64,000 nucleotides of DNA, taken from positions 722,663 to 786,662 of the forward strand of contig NW_019773958.1 of assembly GCF_001039355.2 (NCBI RefSeq), given 5' to 3'. Below, in pieces: positions 35,250 to 49,333 of this stretch; position 1 is the stretch's first letter; every line of letters begins with the position of its first letter. The notes beneath the pieces are model-generated. The model did no database searches and was not told the DNA's origin. It saw only the letters and a list, made by a program, of their open reading frames with translations. Both the position numbers and the translations under genes were made by a program. Origin of the DNA: Lingula anatina (Eukaryota; Brachiopoda; Lingulata; Lingulida; Lingulidae).

Positions 35250-38200
35250 TTACTTTTTTCTCTTGAATATATTTGAAAAAACTTTATGTGATTTCTTTTT
35301 CTCTTTTCCAGTTTTTGCCGCAACTGGCATCTCAACACTGCTGTCTCCTGCCACGTCTGTCAAACCTTTAATGGCAACAGTATGGTTGCTAGGTGACAGA
35401 GGAGGAGCAGCAGTGGCACCACCTATACCTTGTTCAAGTGGTGCCACACTCATCATGCGTGGACTGGTACTACTGGTGCCTTCCCCTCCATTTAGTGGTG
35501 CTCCCCCTGGGTGTGCTGGTACCCCTGGGTACTCTTTTATGCTGCCAGAAACCTGATCCTGGCGGGGTATAACTGCTGGCTGGGGTGGGGGTGCTGGGTA
35601 GGGTGGGGGTCGCCCTGGGGGTTGTGGTGCCTGGGTCTTCTTCCTTGGTGACTTGTTTGGACCTGGCTCCAGTGCCTGCAATTATGTCAGTGTTAGAAAT
35701 AAATCACTAGAAAATTGTGTCTTATGCTGTGAGCTAATTTCTGTGTAACAGCCACCTCCAAGAATGCACTTAATGTATTCCTCTTTGAATGGACAGTTTT
35801 TAAATCTTGAAAATCATCAAAAAGGCTAATCATGTCTTTTAACAATAATTTTATAATCTAGACTTAGAACTCAAATGTAATAAATTTTGTGGCAGTGTGT
35901 GCTGTATGTGAGTGTATGCATGTTAATGATCTTGTACATATACTTCAGATGCTATGATATTTACAATGTTAGAAATAATGTGCACAAGACAGAACACACT
36001 TCTTTACCTGCTTTCTTGGTGAAGATTGTGAAACCAATGTGTCAGTGATATCACCAGCCACTGCAGAACTGACAGACAATGTGCCTAGTGAATAGAAGCA
36101 AGTGTCTAGGTATAGGCCACAAACCATTTAAGCTTTGGTGAAATAGTTGCATACTTCATATGTAAAGCAAGCATACTGCACCATTATTTTAAGCACCATC
36201 CAAGCAAAATCTTACAGTAAGAAATTCCAAATTGTGAATACTATACTTTGAGTGTTTTCAGTGACTTAAGTAGCATAGTAAATTGGCAAATCAAGCAGAA
36301 AGACAAGTGGATGAATCCAGTATCTACTGGTACATATAGATTCGTATGCAGGCCACTGCAATCACTTTTATTCAGCAGAAGTTGTCTCAAGGGAAAAATT
36401 AGTCTTTATATATATATATATATATACCTATTGGTTTTGAATTTTCAGGAATCTCAGGAATGTCAGGCCAGTCCAAGTCATCATCATCATCCTCCTCATC
36501 CTCATCATCGTCATCGCTGTGATTTGCCAATGGTGGGGGCAGTGAGGGCAGAGGTGGGGTCACGCCATAGTCACTGTACTCACTGCGTGCACTTCTGGCA
36601 CTGGTGGGTCTGGCACTGTGTGGGACAGAAGGAGGGAGGGGAGAATCTGAAGGAAAAAAAGGGGGTTTATCTATGCAATTTAACCACTGAAGAGGTCCGT
36701 GGTCATTAATTTCAAAGGGGTGGAGGTACTTCTTCCTTGAATATATAGACCTTTTATCCCTTTAACTAACCCAACTTGAGAGATGTCATAAATTTTGATT
36801 CAGAGTGGACCTTTTCGGGCCAAGATACATACACACACACATCATTCCTGTACCTCTATCATTTTCTTTTCAAAAGTCAAAATGTTTCTTTTTTTCACCA
36901 AACAATACCAAATAGAATTCTACTTAACATACAGCAGATGAATATCTTGTCAAGCACCAGACATGACATGGCTGGCATTTGCCACTGCTTTTTCACATAT
37001 TTTGTATACTGTAAACCTTTTCAGACTAAGACATAGACTGAAATTAGAGTTTTTAGACTAAGATTTCGACTAAGACCATGGTATTACCACTGGGCCTCAA
37101 ACCTACCTGACTTATCAGACTGACTGCTATGCTGTGATGAACTATCCCATGGTGCAGTGTCTGAGAACTCTGGTGGTACACCATAGTTAATCTCTTCGTC
37201 ACCAGTGATAGTATCACTCAACGCCTGCCTCACCGCTTCATCCACTGAGGAAAGCCCTTGTACTACATATCTGTGACCGTTATCTCTGTGACCATCTTGC
37301 CTGGAGCTGTCTTCTCTATGACTCTCTGTTCTATTGCTGTCCTGCCTGTTGCTACTGAGCGGTGTGACATAGCCCAGAGAACTGTCCATACTACCAATGG
37401 AGATGTTACCCAGACTTGTTTGCGACTCTCCAAGGGGATCACCTGCCTCAGCCAGAGCCTCATCGAATGCTTCATCAATCGTCCTGTATAGTTCTGTTGG
37501 AGACATGTCATTGGCATCCCTGGGAACGGGTGAAATGGTATGAACTGTAGGTGGTGCATGTGTACCAGAAAACACTGTAGAGGGCAATGCAGGTCCCTGC
37601 ACAACAGATTGTTTATCGTCTACACTGATGGTGAACTTTTCGTTAGTGTCTTGAGGAATTTGAGAAGATACCATTTTGCTTTTTCTTGGAGAAATTGGAG
37701 GAGATTTTACCAGCCCAGATTGCACATTTGGTCCTTTTTGATCCACTTTAACTACAGTTTTTATGGTACTGTTATGAGATTCCAAATCTTTCTCAAGAGT
37801 GCTACATTGTGAAACGTCATATGAACCTTGCTTCTTGGCGACACTAGAAGATACAGTATTGGGGTATGTCACCTTATTTAATCTTAACACAGTGGGGTCA
37901 CTTTTGGTTGGACTCATGAACCCATTGAAACGTGCAGAGTCTGGGTGTTCTGCAATCACTGATTGAGTATCCTTGGTAGTTATCTTGAGGGAATTTGATG
38001 CTGATGAAGATGGTGAAGAGGTGACAGAGACATGTGGTGATTTGTGCTTCTGAATAAGCTGTAATGAAACACTGGAAACATGTTTCTCTTCTTTCTCTTT
38101 TGAATCTGACACAGAATTCTTAAGCTGTGGTGATGTTTTCTCAGGAGATGGTGGTGCAGGTCGCACAGGCTGCGGTGGTATAGCACTCAAGTGTTCCACT

Positions 38201-39152
38201 GTTTTGTAAAGCTGGTTCTCATTGGGTGATTCCTCTCCAGTTTTGTTATGCTTGCTTTCATTGGGTAATACCAATGGTGGTGTTGAATCTGGCTTCTTGG
38301 GTGGAGGAGACCCTGGAATGAAAGGTTTTGACTGTCCATTGTGAACTTTATCTGGGAGTATGTTTGTGTTAGATTTGGCAGGTGATCCTGGGGATAAAGT
38401 CTTCACTGAGGTAGACATGGATCTTTGGTTGATAGCTGGACCTGATGTACTGTTTGACATCATTGCAAAACTGAATGGTTTTCCCTTCGAGGGACTGTAT
38501 GGTGAGACTGGCCGATTTTCTGAGGATTTTGATAATACATCATTATGTTCTTTTTGTTTTTTATCAAATGGTGAAGGAGGTGGAGTTTTATCAGCTTTTG
38601 ATCCAAAATGGTTCTCTTTGTCCTGCAAAGATTCTGACTTGGTTCCTGTCTTGGTCTCACTGTTTGATTGAGAACTGTGGGAAACAGAAATATTAGGACC
38701 AACATGATGACCTTTTCTTGGGCTAACTGGATGCCTCCCAGAACTGTCCCTGGTCATATGCCCACCATTCATATCTATGGTCAGTTTACCAGGTGTTAGC
38801 CTTTTAGCAGAATAATTCTGGCCATTCTCTGCTGCGTTTCTGTCCTTAACATCTTGATGATTTACCAATTGGTCACTCAAAGTTTGTAGTGGACTATGGC
38901 CACTTGGTTCATTTGAATCCTTCTGGTAAGCTTTAGGACTAATACTTGAAGTAAGTGAGGATTCAAATTCTTTGGGCTTGGTCAACCTGACTGGAGTCAG
39001 TGTGGGGCTGTGGCTGCTGTCAGTGTCAGGTAAATTGGTTGTTAAGAATGAAGAATCTGTGGAGTTGCTTTCAGATGCAGTTGCCATGATATCTTTGTCT
39101 GGAGCTACATTTACAGCTTCATGGTGTGTCAACTGTTTTGAAGGAGGTAAAG
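35250..39152 (-). other. Very long post-PH C-terminal tail of the spectrin (four exons)
   Basis: Exons 39152-37107 (2,046 bp), 36646-36428, 36084-36008 and 35675-35250 encode about 920 residues after the PH domain. The giant exon is low-complexity Ser/Pro/Lys/Asn/Asp-rich with many SP or SPxK/R sites (SPRKGHH, PVSPYSPSKGK, PGSPAKS, PPISPRKSK) and near its end a DDANDMSPTELYRTIDEAFDEAL-like acidic helix. The next exon has an Asp/Glu run followed by DLDWPDIPEIPENS. The last exon is Pro-rich with a PPPY (WW-ligand) motif and SH3-type PPGRPPP, and ends in a basic FSNIFKRKK. Few stop codons over 2 kb show it is truly coding. No folded domain is recognised. Disorder and phosphorylation are inferred from composition. 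Confidence 0.88.
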
Positions 39153-42100
39153 CTGAAAAGGTGTCAATTGAAACCGTGAATCAAGTTGTAACGGAAGGTG
39201 AAATTAATATGGTGTTTTAAGATGCAAGGACTCCTGTTCCTTGATAATTCAATTAACCACATCCATTAAATTTTATTTCATGTTCATAGGGATATATTTA
39301 TAAATTCTTATTATCAAATAAGCTTCTGACTTTTTTCCAAGAATGCAATGTACTCAAATAGTTTTTAAAAATTTTTCATAGGGATGTACTGAAATACAAC
39401 ATGTTTAACAGTTAAACAAAACACTATTGAAATTATTTCCCACCTGCAATAAAGTTAATCTTTTTCTCCCATGCTGGGATCTCATCTGCTGTGGGTGTCA
39501 TAAACAGGTACTCAGAACCGTCTGCTAGCACCACACGCAGCACATTCTTCTTTTTATAGTCAATGGCTACCTCACAGGTGGCACTGTATAAGTTGATTGG
39601 AGAAGAAAGAGCCTTGCTTTCTTCAAAGCCTAGAATATGGTAAAGACATACTATTACAGAGTGACACAAATAACAAGTATATGAAACACTTTTAATATGG
39701 ATCTAAAAACATGCTGATTAGATTCATGTTTAAGAAAAACATTAGCAATAAACTTATCTTCAAAAACCATAAAAAGAATTCAAATCATTTTGAGAAAAAA
39801 TCATTCATTAAAAATCATTTGAATACTGCTAAGACCTTTTACACATAAAAATGAGAAACATATATCATGGGTAAACAAGATGTTAAGTGTACAAGTACAA
39901 ACATCAACTAAAGGTCTTTTCTATAAAAGTCATACATTGTTACCATATCATACCTTGTCTATCTTTGAAAAAGCACAACAAATGTCCACACAACACAGTA
40001 TAAAAATTCTTCCACGATCTGACAGCTGCTTTTTTCCCTCCAGACTGCAGTTCCTGTTTCCTCTCTAAAAACCCTTCCATCTCCACTGGGGGCAATGCTG
40101 AGGGAAGCTGATACTTCTCCTGAAAACTAAGCGTCCTTCTCCTGGTTGTGAAACTTGGAGTGCGCTTTCTTCTCTCTTCTCTCCTGTAGGGGGACCTCTT
40201 ACTGGGGGTGCTTTCATTGGAGTTCCAGGAGTCTGCCCTACGAAGTCCGCCCTTGTGTTTATGGGGAGTTGATGTGGGGGTGTGGTCACTGCCTGCCTCA
40301 CTTGCTGAGTCTTTGGTTATAGTTATGGTAGTACTAAAATGAAGAATGGAGTGGGTTCTACAACTGACAGAAACACCAAGAGAAAAGGGGGGGGGGGGGG
40401 GGGCTTTCCACATCAACTGAAAAATTCTACTATAATAACAAGAAGAAATGTACATCTGTCACACAGACAATAGATTATATTAAACAAAAACTCCCTCAAA
40501 TACTTAAACAAAAATTAAGAAATTCCACTTCCCCTATCACTAGGCAAACAATTACAGGCACAAACAATAAATCACATATCTCTCTGTTAGTATTCTGATT
40601 AAAAACACTCCAAATAGGGAAGGCGATGCTTTTGCTAAAATGTATGGGCCTCCACATTCCACCTTATACCACCTACCCGTTTAATGAATCCTTCTTTGGC
40701 GTTTTCTTGCCTTGCTCCTCCATTTTGCGTTCCTGTAATAAGCAACAGTTAGCAAAAGCTTTCAACCACCGCAACCACCTCAGATATATTATGCATGTGT
40801 GTTAATACCCTTGCTGGTCTCAAATCAACTGGAGAAATAGACCAAAAAATAAAACAAACCTCAATCTCAATACATGGTTAAATATCATGTTAGATTTTAA
40901 AAAATGAAACAATTTCCTTCCAACATGGCTAAATGCATGCTTCTTGGTGCTCTTTTCCAAAAATTGTCTATGAAGCATATGTTACCTAAACAAAAGTATA
41001 AATGTGAGGGTCTGTTCAGTATGTGATGATTAAAAAACCTTACCAACAGAATTCTCTCTTGAGTCTGCTTCTTGATTTCTTCTCTTCTATCCTTGGCTTT
41101 CCGCTCTTCTTCACTCTGTCTCTGCATTTCTTCCTGTTTTTTCTGATCTTGGAAAGCAGATTCCAACTGAATATAAAAACGGAGACTAAAACATATGAGC
41201 GATGCAAAGAATATCACCTGCAGAATGTTTGTCTGTCACTTTAGAGACTGCTTAAGGGAATTATATCAAACTTGTGTAAAAATGTGTCAAATGTTTCACT
41301 GGATAATGTATAAGCAGTAAGTTATGTGTTGTATGTAAAATTTGAAAAAAAAAAGAGCACAAGAATACTACAAAGGTTGTTAAACGTTTTTTTCTCTTTT
41401 CAAGGCATAAAAGTTATATTTTCTACATTATTCATTGTGAAAATTTGCCACAATATTACAGCAATATCCATTCTGTCCACACTTGATAGGTACATAGGTT
41501 AATCAATACAAATACACCATGCTTACCAGTGTTATTCGAGTCACTGCCATAAACTTGTCCTCCTGTGCACTAAGCGTTTTCTCAAAGTCTTCGTGTTTCT
41601 TTATCATCTCTTCTACTGCATTGATGGAGTCAGCAGTGATGTTCTCATGCAGCATGGACTCCCTGGCTGACATCCAGGCTTCTAACTGCTCCAAATCATG
41701 CTTGAAGTGCTGAAAATTTAAATAGGAATATATTTTTTCTTTCATATATACAAAACCATTTATGAATGAAAGCACACACACACAAGCATAGTATATATAT
41801 CAAAGCATCTAAACCTTAAATGCCACAAATACCATAAACGAGTTTCTTAGCAAAATTTAACAAAATATTTTACAGCAGATTTTCATATTATAAAATCAAA
41901 AGTTATTGGAGTTAATGCAGAGAAGCAGTGACTGCCTTGGTCCTACTGGTATGGCAGGCAATATCAATTCATGTAGTTCACATTATCTTACTGTAATGAC
42001 CAAAAAACAGTAGAAAGATGAATAAAATTTTGTTAACTTGTACTTTAATAATTTGTTATAATACGACCTAGGATTTCAAACTGTGAGCTGCGTGACATTT

Positions 42101-42999
42101 TTTATTTATCAAAAAGAAAAATTCTACCTGCACATCCAGATTTTGATCATATAAATCTTTTCTTTGATGCCAAGTTTTTAACAAGCTATTCAATAGCTCA
42201 TCCAGGTGGGCCATCTTTTCTTGAATCTGAAATGTAAACAACAAGATAATGAAAAACATAACTTTAACAAATCACACATTCACCGAGTCATACATATATT
42301 TGTGTTGTATGCAAAACATGTAACTGATTTTTCTGTTTGTTACAGCCAAGGAGGATTTTGCATTTGTAAGTTAACAGCCCAACTCTAGTAGTTATGGATA
42401 GGTTTTGATAGAACTTTCAGGGTAGGTCAGAAATGGGCTAAATGAAAATTGATTACATTTAGTGGAAGTTAATCAGTTGGTAATATGAAGATCTGAGCTA
42501 CCTTGTTATGCATTCAAAGTTTAATTTCTACAGCAAAACTGCCTGTACAAAGTGAGCACATAAGTCTGAGAACCACGCAGACATCTGACAACAACTATCT
42601 TGAGCAAAAATGTTCATTAGCTTGGTAGTTGGATCATAAATGGAAATTAACAAACACGAGCTGAAAAAACTTTCAAACTTTCATCAGACTGATGATGAAG
42701 GCCTACATCCAGTTTTACGGCTTTTGTTCGATAATTTCCATTTATGATCAATTATCTTTTTTTTATACACTGACATCTGACAATAATTATCTTTTTTTAT
42801 TATACTTACCTCTTCTGCCAAGAAATGTCCATTGTTAATAATCTCCTGTCCAGTGTGTTTAAACTTGGTGAAGGCTTCCAGGTGCATGTCAACCTCTGTC
42901 TTGTGTTCCTTGTGTCTGTTAATGAGAGCCTCAGCACCAGCTATATCATGTGCCAGGTCATCTGCTGTGATCACAGCCATCATCTCACTACACCAGGCT

Positions 43000-43037
<38 letters not shown>

Positions 43038-45333
43038 TAATAATAATAAATTAAAATAAATATTATGTTTGATCATGTCTTATAAAGATATGATAAATCA
43101 GTCAACCTGGAAAAAGATAATGGTCTGCAAAAACACACCCTCAAACACACAGAAGCACAAACGTACACTCCATTTATCACTTGATACCACTGTTTAAAAA
43201 ATCACAAAAAACCAGTCATGCCAATATCAAACCACACTTACACCAGTTCCCTGTAGTTATTGAAGTAGACCTGTAGTTGCTCTGCCTGCTGGAGCTTGGC
43301 TTTCCTCAGACTGGTCTTGTCCAACAGGACGTTCCAGCACTGGACCATCTCGTCATGTTTGGCTGCCACGTGGGCCTGAGCATCTGGAAACAGACCAAGG
43401 AGGCGCTCTGCTTCTGTGCTGTTGTTGTGGACTTTCTCACTGATTGCAGCGAGGTCTCCCTGGAAGATGAAAAAAAACCCACTGGTCCAGATTGTCTTAT
43501 TTATAAGGTCAAACATGTTCAAAATGCTGTATTTATTTTGATATTTAAAAAAATAATTTCACTTTATCTGATGTTGAAATGGACAGCAACAATACTAATT
43601 ATTGATCTATGCAGATTAGTCCATTAGATTAATTCTCAATTAACAAACCCTTTATTTGTGTCCATATCTGTTAGAGTAAAATATTAATTTCTGTGTAAGT
43701 TTCTCTTAAGATTTTGTGTAACAAGCTAGTGGAAAAACATGGGCTTGAAACTGTACAAGGATCCTGATGGAGGACATAAATCATAATGATATAACTAGCA
43801 TATCCTGCCTATTGTCTGCAACTATGCTGTTGACAGTCAATATATTACTGCATTATCAGAGGTATTCTAGGTTTGTTAAGCTAATAATTACAGTATTTTC
43901 TTTTTCTCTATCAAAAGCCAATAGTGCATACAATTTTCAAAAGTCACCCATGATTTACACTATAATAATGACATGTAGGTGGCGATGAGCACTGATCCCT
44001 GACATACCTCCAAAGCTTCATGATGTCTTAGCAATGCCTGGACACTGTCCACATCATGGCCATAGTCCTCGGAGTCCACTACCCCTTCCTTCTCCTGCAT
44101 CCACTCGATAGCCTCGTCAGAGTCACGGTCAAATGTGTGCACTTCTCTAGCTCCAGCCAGGGCCTGAACAATGGAAATGATAGAAATGAGAGAGTGAATG
44201 TTGTGATTCATCCAGTAGTGTGGTATCACGTGAGAGGGAAAAGTAAATCTAATACGAAAAGTTCCATCCTATACAAAAAAGACCACAAATGCTACAAAGA
44301 AGTTTATTTTTAATGATTCTAAAATCACGTACCTGAAAAACTGACAATTTTTCCCAAATTGAAAAGATACAGTTATTACCGTACTGATTAATGTATAAAA
44401 GACCAAAGAATCACCTTGTCCAGATCAATACATACAACACATACTATGAGCGCATTATAAAGACAGTCTATCCTATGTGTATTACCTCCTGCCTGGTGTT
44501 AGCCAGTTCCTTCACATCCACCCACATCTGGTTGATCTCCTCACATCTCCTCTCTATGGCCTCGGACTCCCAGTGTCCCTGTGCTGCCAAGGTCTGGGAC
44601 AGGGTGTTAATGGTCACTACACGGTCCTCGCTGGACAACAGGTCCTGGACAAAGCTGGCAAATTTCTGCTGGAGTAACTGAATGAGAAGGCAGTACAAAA
44701 ATTAAGTACAATGTGAGATTTTACAAAACATGCTGTGGCTTCTACATGTACAAGGTCTTAACTGACGAGTATGTTTTTGACAAAACTGGACAGTTTCTGG
44801 TGTAGCTGAAAACAAGTTAATTTAACAAATAGAGTACATTACTGTTATTTGTATACATATAAACGAAGCTGACATAAAAACAAACCTAACGTACATGTAC
44901 CATCCAAAATTTTTTCCCCGGCGCAGTTTTTATTTTTGGTTTCACAGCATTCTTATACAATAAAAGTTACTTCATTTGCTTCAAATATGTCAATTCTAAG
45001 AATTCAAACAACTCTGTCTTCCTTTTCATTTAATAGTAAGCCTCTGATGTATGTCATAGGGGTACCAACCTCCACGTGCTCTAAATCTCTGCCATAATCC
45101 TCTGAGGAAGCAATGACCTCTTTCTCTTTAATCCAGGTGGCCACCTCATCAGCCTCGTGGTAGAAGTCATACAGCTGCTTGTTGTCCTGCAATCTGGTTC
45201 TTCTTTGGCTGGACAACTCATGGAGGGACTGATAGCTCTGTTCCAGGCTGGCCTGGAATTATTATAAGCAAACAGGATGTTCAATGAAAAGAAATGTTAC
45301 AGAAAAAAAGTACAATTTTATATGAAAATTGTG

Positions 45334-45392
<59 letters not shown>

Positions 45393-47370
45393 TCAGAAAG
45401 AAGGCTAAATCTCAAATCATTTGTGTAAAATTTGGAGTACTATGGAAATGCTTGCCTCACAAACTGTCAAAACTAATTGCATTATATCATGCAGAGTTCT
45501 GAAATAGTTGCTGCATGAACCACTATACAGTGTTTCTGCATTCAGGTAATTCAGAGTAAAACTTGCTTTAAAAAACACTTCAAAATGCATCAAGTAATAC
45601 ATTTGCACAAAGCCAAGCACAGAAATTTGCCTGATACTGTTTCATTTTCTTATAAAAGCACTAAAGCAGGAAAGTGTCTATTTGTCACCTGTTTCTGTTG
45701 AATATGCTCACTGTCATAATGTCCTCTGCTGACAAGGTCTACACATCTCCCTGACAGTGTGCCAATAGTTGTGTTGTAATTTTCTATATCCAGGTCTAGA
45801 GTGTCAAGTTTTTTAATGAGCACCTGTAAAATATATAAATATATCCACATACTATAGGCTGTTATATTTTTAATGATTTTAAAAATGGCATGAACATTTT
45901 TATATTAATTTGTTATAAAATGAGTAATTTGATAATATTAAAAACAACGAAGTTATACCTGAACAGCATCCTCATCTTTGCCTATTTCAGAGCTGGTCAG
46001 GAATGGCAGCTTTTCGCTGATCCAAACTTCTGCCTCAGCAACATCTGTGTAATACTGAAAATATTCATTGTGAAATTTCATTTGCAAAATTTCAAAAGTA
46101 TGCATTAAAAAAACTTTCTAATTAAGATTCATGAGAGGCAACCCTTGTATTGACAGTCTAAGAGTGATATCTATTATCATTACTATATACTATAATGACC
46201 ATTTCGCAAGTATATAAAAATATATAATAATTTCTAACAAAAAATCAGTGGGTTAGAATTAATGATAATTTTACAATTTAAAAAGTCAAAATTATATCTG
46301 GACAGTATTTAAAGCATTCTTGCTTTGCAATCCACAAAAATTTGCATACCATCTGTACTTCCAAAGAATCCTGCAAATGTTTCTTTCTTTCACTGGCCAT
46401 TGACTTCAGTTCCTGCAGTGCTGTTTGTAGCTCTAGCAGACGATTCTGCACCTCGTCCAAGGCAAAATGCTGCATACTGATCATGTGATGTGCTGTGCCA
46501 GTGGCGACATCTATCAGTTGTTCATGGGCCAAGATTTCACCCTCAAGAGTCTAGAAAAGCATGCAGACTGTAGTAGCAAGTACGTTTGTCCCATCATTCA
46601 ATAATTTAACCTAAATGTGGATATAATATTACCTCTTAATTGTAATAACTTATTTCTTAAAGTCATCTGTGTATGCTCTATATGCATATATGTAAAAAAA
46701 GGTTGTGTAAAAAACCTGTAAAATGTAACTATAAATATTTGAGTGCTCAATAAAGTTATATCATTATGATCACAGGAGACAAATACATAAAATATACTTT
46801 GATTTTAGAGTGTCACCAACTCATATTTCACTATGAGCAACAGACATATACAATTTCCATACCACCAAAAAACAAAGAACAGACAGAATGTAGAACACAG
46901 ACAAAATTATACATGTATGGTGCTTGCCATGAGCTCCACTAAAAATCAACCATGAAAGGGATAAGTTCCAGCTACAATTGAAAATATACAATCAATGAAA
47001 CTGGGGCACTTCATTGTACAACAAAAACATAAAATTATACTTCAAAGCAATACTTTCTGAAGTCACCAACCTGGTGTTTCTTCTGCAGGTTCTGAGCAGA
47101 GAGCAAGTTGTCTCCCAAATCAGATGACGACACCACTATCTTTTTCTCTCTTATCCATGACAACTCATCCTCTACATCTCTGTAGAACTGATACATCATG
47201 TGAGACTGGTGTAAGTGATCTTTTCTCACCTGAGAAGGCCCTTCTAGTGCAACATACCTAAAAAAAGAGAGATCCCTACTGCAGAAAACTCTGACAATGT
47301 GGTGAAATAAGTTGAGCATCAATCAATGGATCAATCAAGTGCACAAGTGTACAGATGATTGACACTATAG

Positions 47371-47420
<50 letters not shown>

Positions 47421-48904
47421 CATTATTATTATACAATAATAAAATCCTATAGTGTCAATCAAGTGCACAAGTGTACAGATGATTGACACTAAGGATATTA
47501 TTATTGTATTATTATTTAACTCTACGTTATAACTTTCAAAATACAGAGATAAAAGAAAAACTCTGAAAATTACAAGTGCAAAAGGTCCACAGCTCTATTT
47601 GGGGGGGGGGGGGGATAAAAAACTCAATATCTAGATTTCTGGATAAATACAAAAGATGTTCATCTCTATAAAGAGCACCTTACCTTGTCTTTAGCCCATC
47701 AACTCTTTCCTTCAATTCTCCCAGCATGAAGTGCTTGGCTTGCTCGTATGATCTGATAGTTTCTTCAAGTTCAGTCAGTTTCTCCCTGTGATTCATGACA
47801 TCCTGCTCCAACAACTGATAGCCAAAGTATTCACATTAATAATCCATTGCATGTAAATGCTTACATAATTAAATTACAACAACTACACCTCTTCACTGTT
47901 AATATCATAAAAGTGGTTTGTCTCTATAACCAAGGAGGTCATCTTTTTGCCTTTGTTAGTTTGTTACTCAAAAACCTTTGGACGGATTTTGATAATAAGG
48001 ATAATAATTTTAGGATTTAAAATCAATTAGTGGTCATAATGCATTAAAATCAATTCATTTATCAACTAAATAATGAAATTGAGCTGCCTCGGCTAAGGTC
48101 TGTACTCTCTGAATGCTTTAAATTTCTAGTTTCACTTAGTTTTCTTGTTGTCTTATATAAGTCTCTATATCTAAATATCAAGAGCATACTTTACCTGGTG
48201 TTTCTTAAGTAGGCTACAAGCAGCAGTCAAATCTTTGCCGTAATCCTCAGATGCCAGGTGGCTCTCCTTGTCCTTCAACCACTCCTCAAAGTCATCAACT
48301 GTGCGGTTAAACAGCATGGCCTATAGGAAGAAAAAGCAAGTGAGATTATTTACTGTAACAGATATGCAGCACTATTTGGATAAAGATTTTGTAAAAGAAA
48401 ACAATCTTAATCTCCTTGTTTCATGCAGTGCAGTCAGGCCCATAGGTAGCAATTTTAAATGTTTTTTTTCTGAGACAAAAGGCCTTTTTTCCCCTTAGTT
48501 GAGCCAATTTAAGAAATGAAGCAGAACCTATATCAAATTTTGATTCAGAGTGGACCTTTTCTGACCAAAATAAAGTTCTTTCTAACCCCCTCCCCCCCCC
48601 CCAAAAAAAAACCAAAAAAAAAAAAAACTAGCTATGGACCTNNNNNNNNNNNNNNNNNNNNNNNNNNNNNNNNNNNNNNNNNNNNNNNNNNNNNNNNNNN
48701 NNNNNNNNNNNNNNNNNNNNNNNNNNNNNNNNNNNNNNNNNNNNNNNNNNNNNNNNNNNNNNNNNNNNNNNNNNNNNNNNNNNNNNNNNNNNNNNNNNNN
48801 NNNNNNNNAATTAAAAAAAAGAAAAAAACAAAATAAAAAATTTTATTCCAGAGGGGCCCTTTCTTGACCAAAAAAAAAATTTTTTTAAACCCCCCCCCCC
48901 CCCC

Positions 48905-48956
<52 letters not shown>

Positions 48957-49298
48957 AGCTATGGACCTGGAGGTTTAAAGTTAGATACAATGATTAATGT
49001 ATAACAATTCAGATTACAGAAGTGCAGTATCATTGTGGACATAATCACACAAAATTTTTGCATATTTATTTGGATTTTAAAAAATGTCAGCATTTACCTG
49101 GTAAGCATCTTTGAGCCTCTCTCTCTTCAGTTCACAGGTAGAAATCAACTCCTTCCATGAAGTTTCTATCTCTGACAACTTCTCTTGGATTGTTGTTGAT
49201 GCAAAATGGCCTCCACTGATGAGTTTCTGACCCTCCTGTAATAAACATCAACAAATCTGATAAATTAAAGAGAGCAGATAATAAAAACCCTGCATAGA

Positions 49299-49333
<35 letters not shown>

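Noticed and set aside
36248-36709. 153-codon plus-strand frame
   Set aside because: It is the antisense shadow of the spectrin tail exon 36646-36428 (His-rich because it reads the Asp-codon run backwards).
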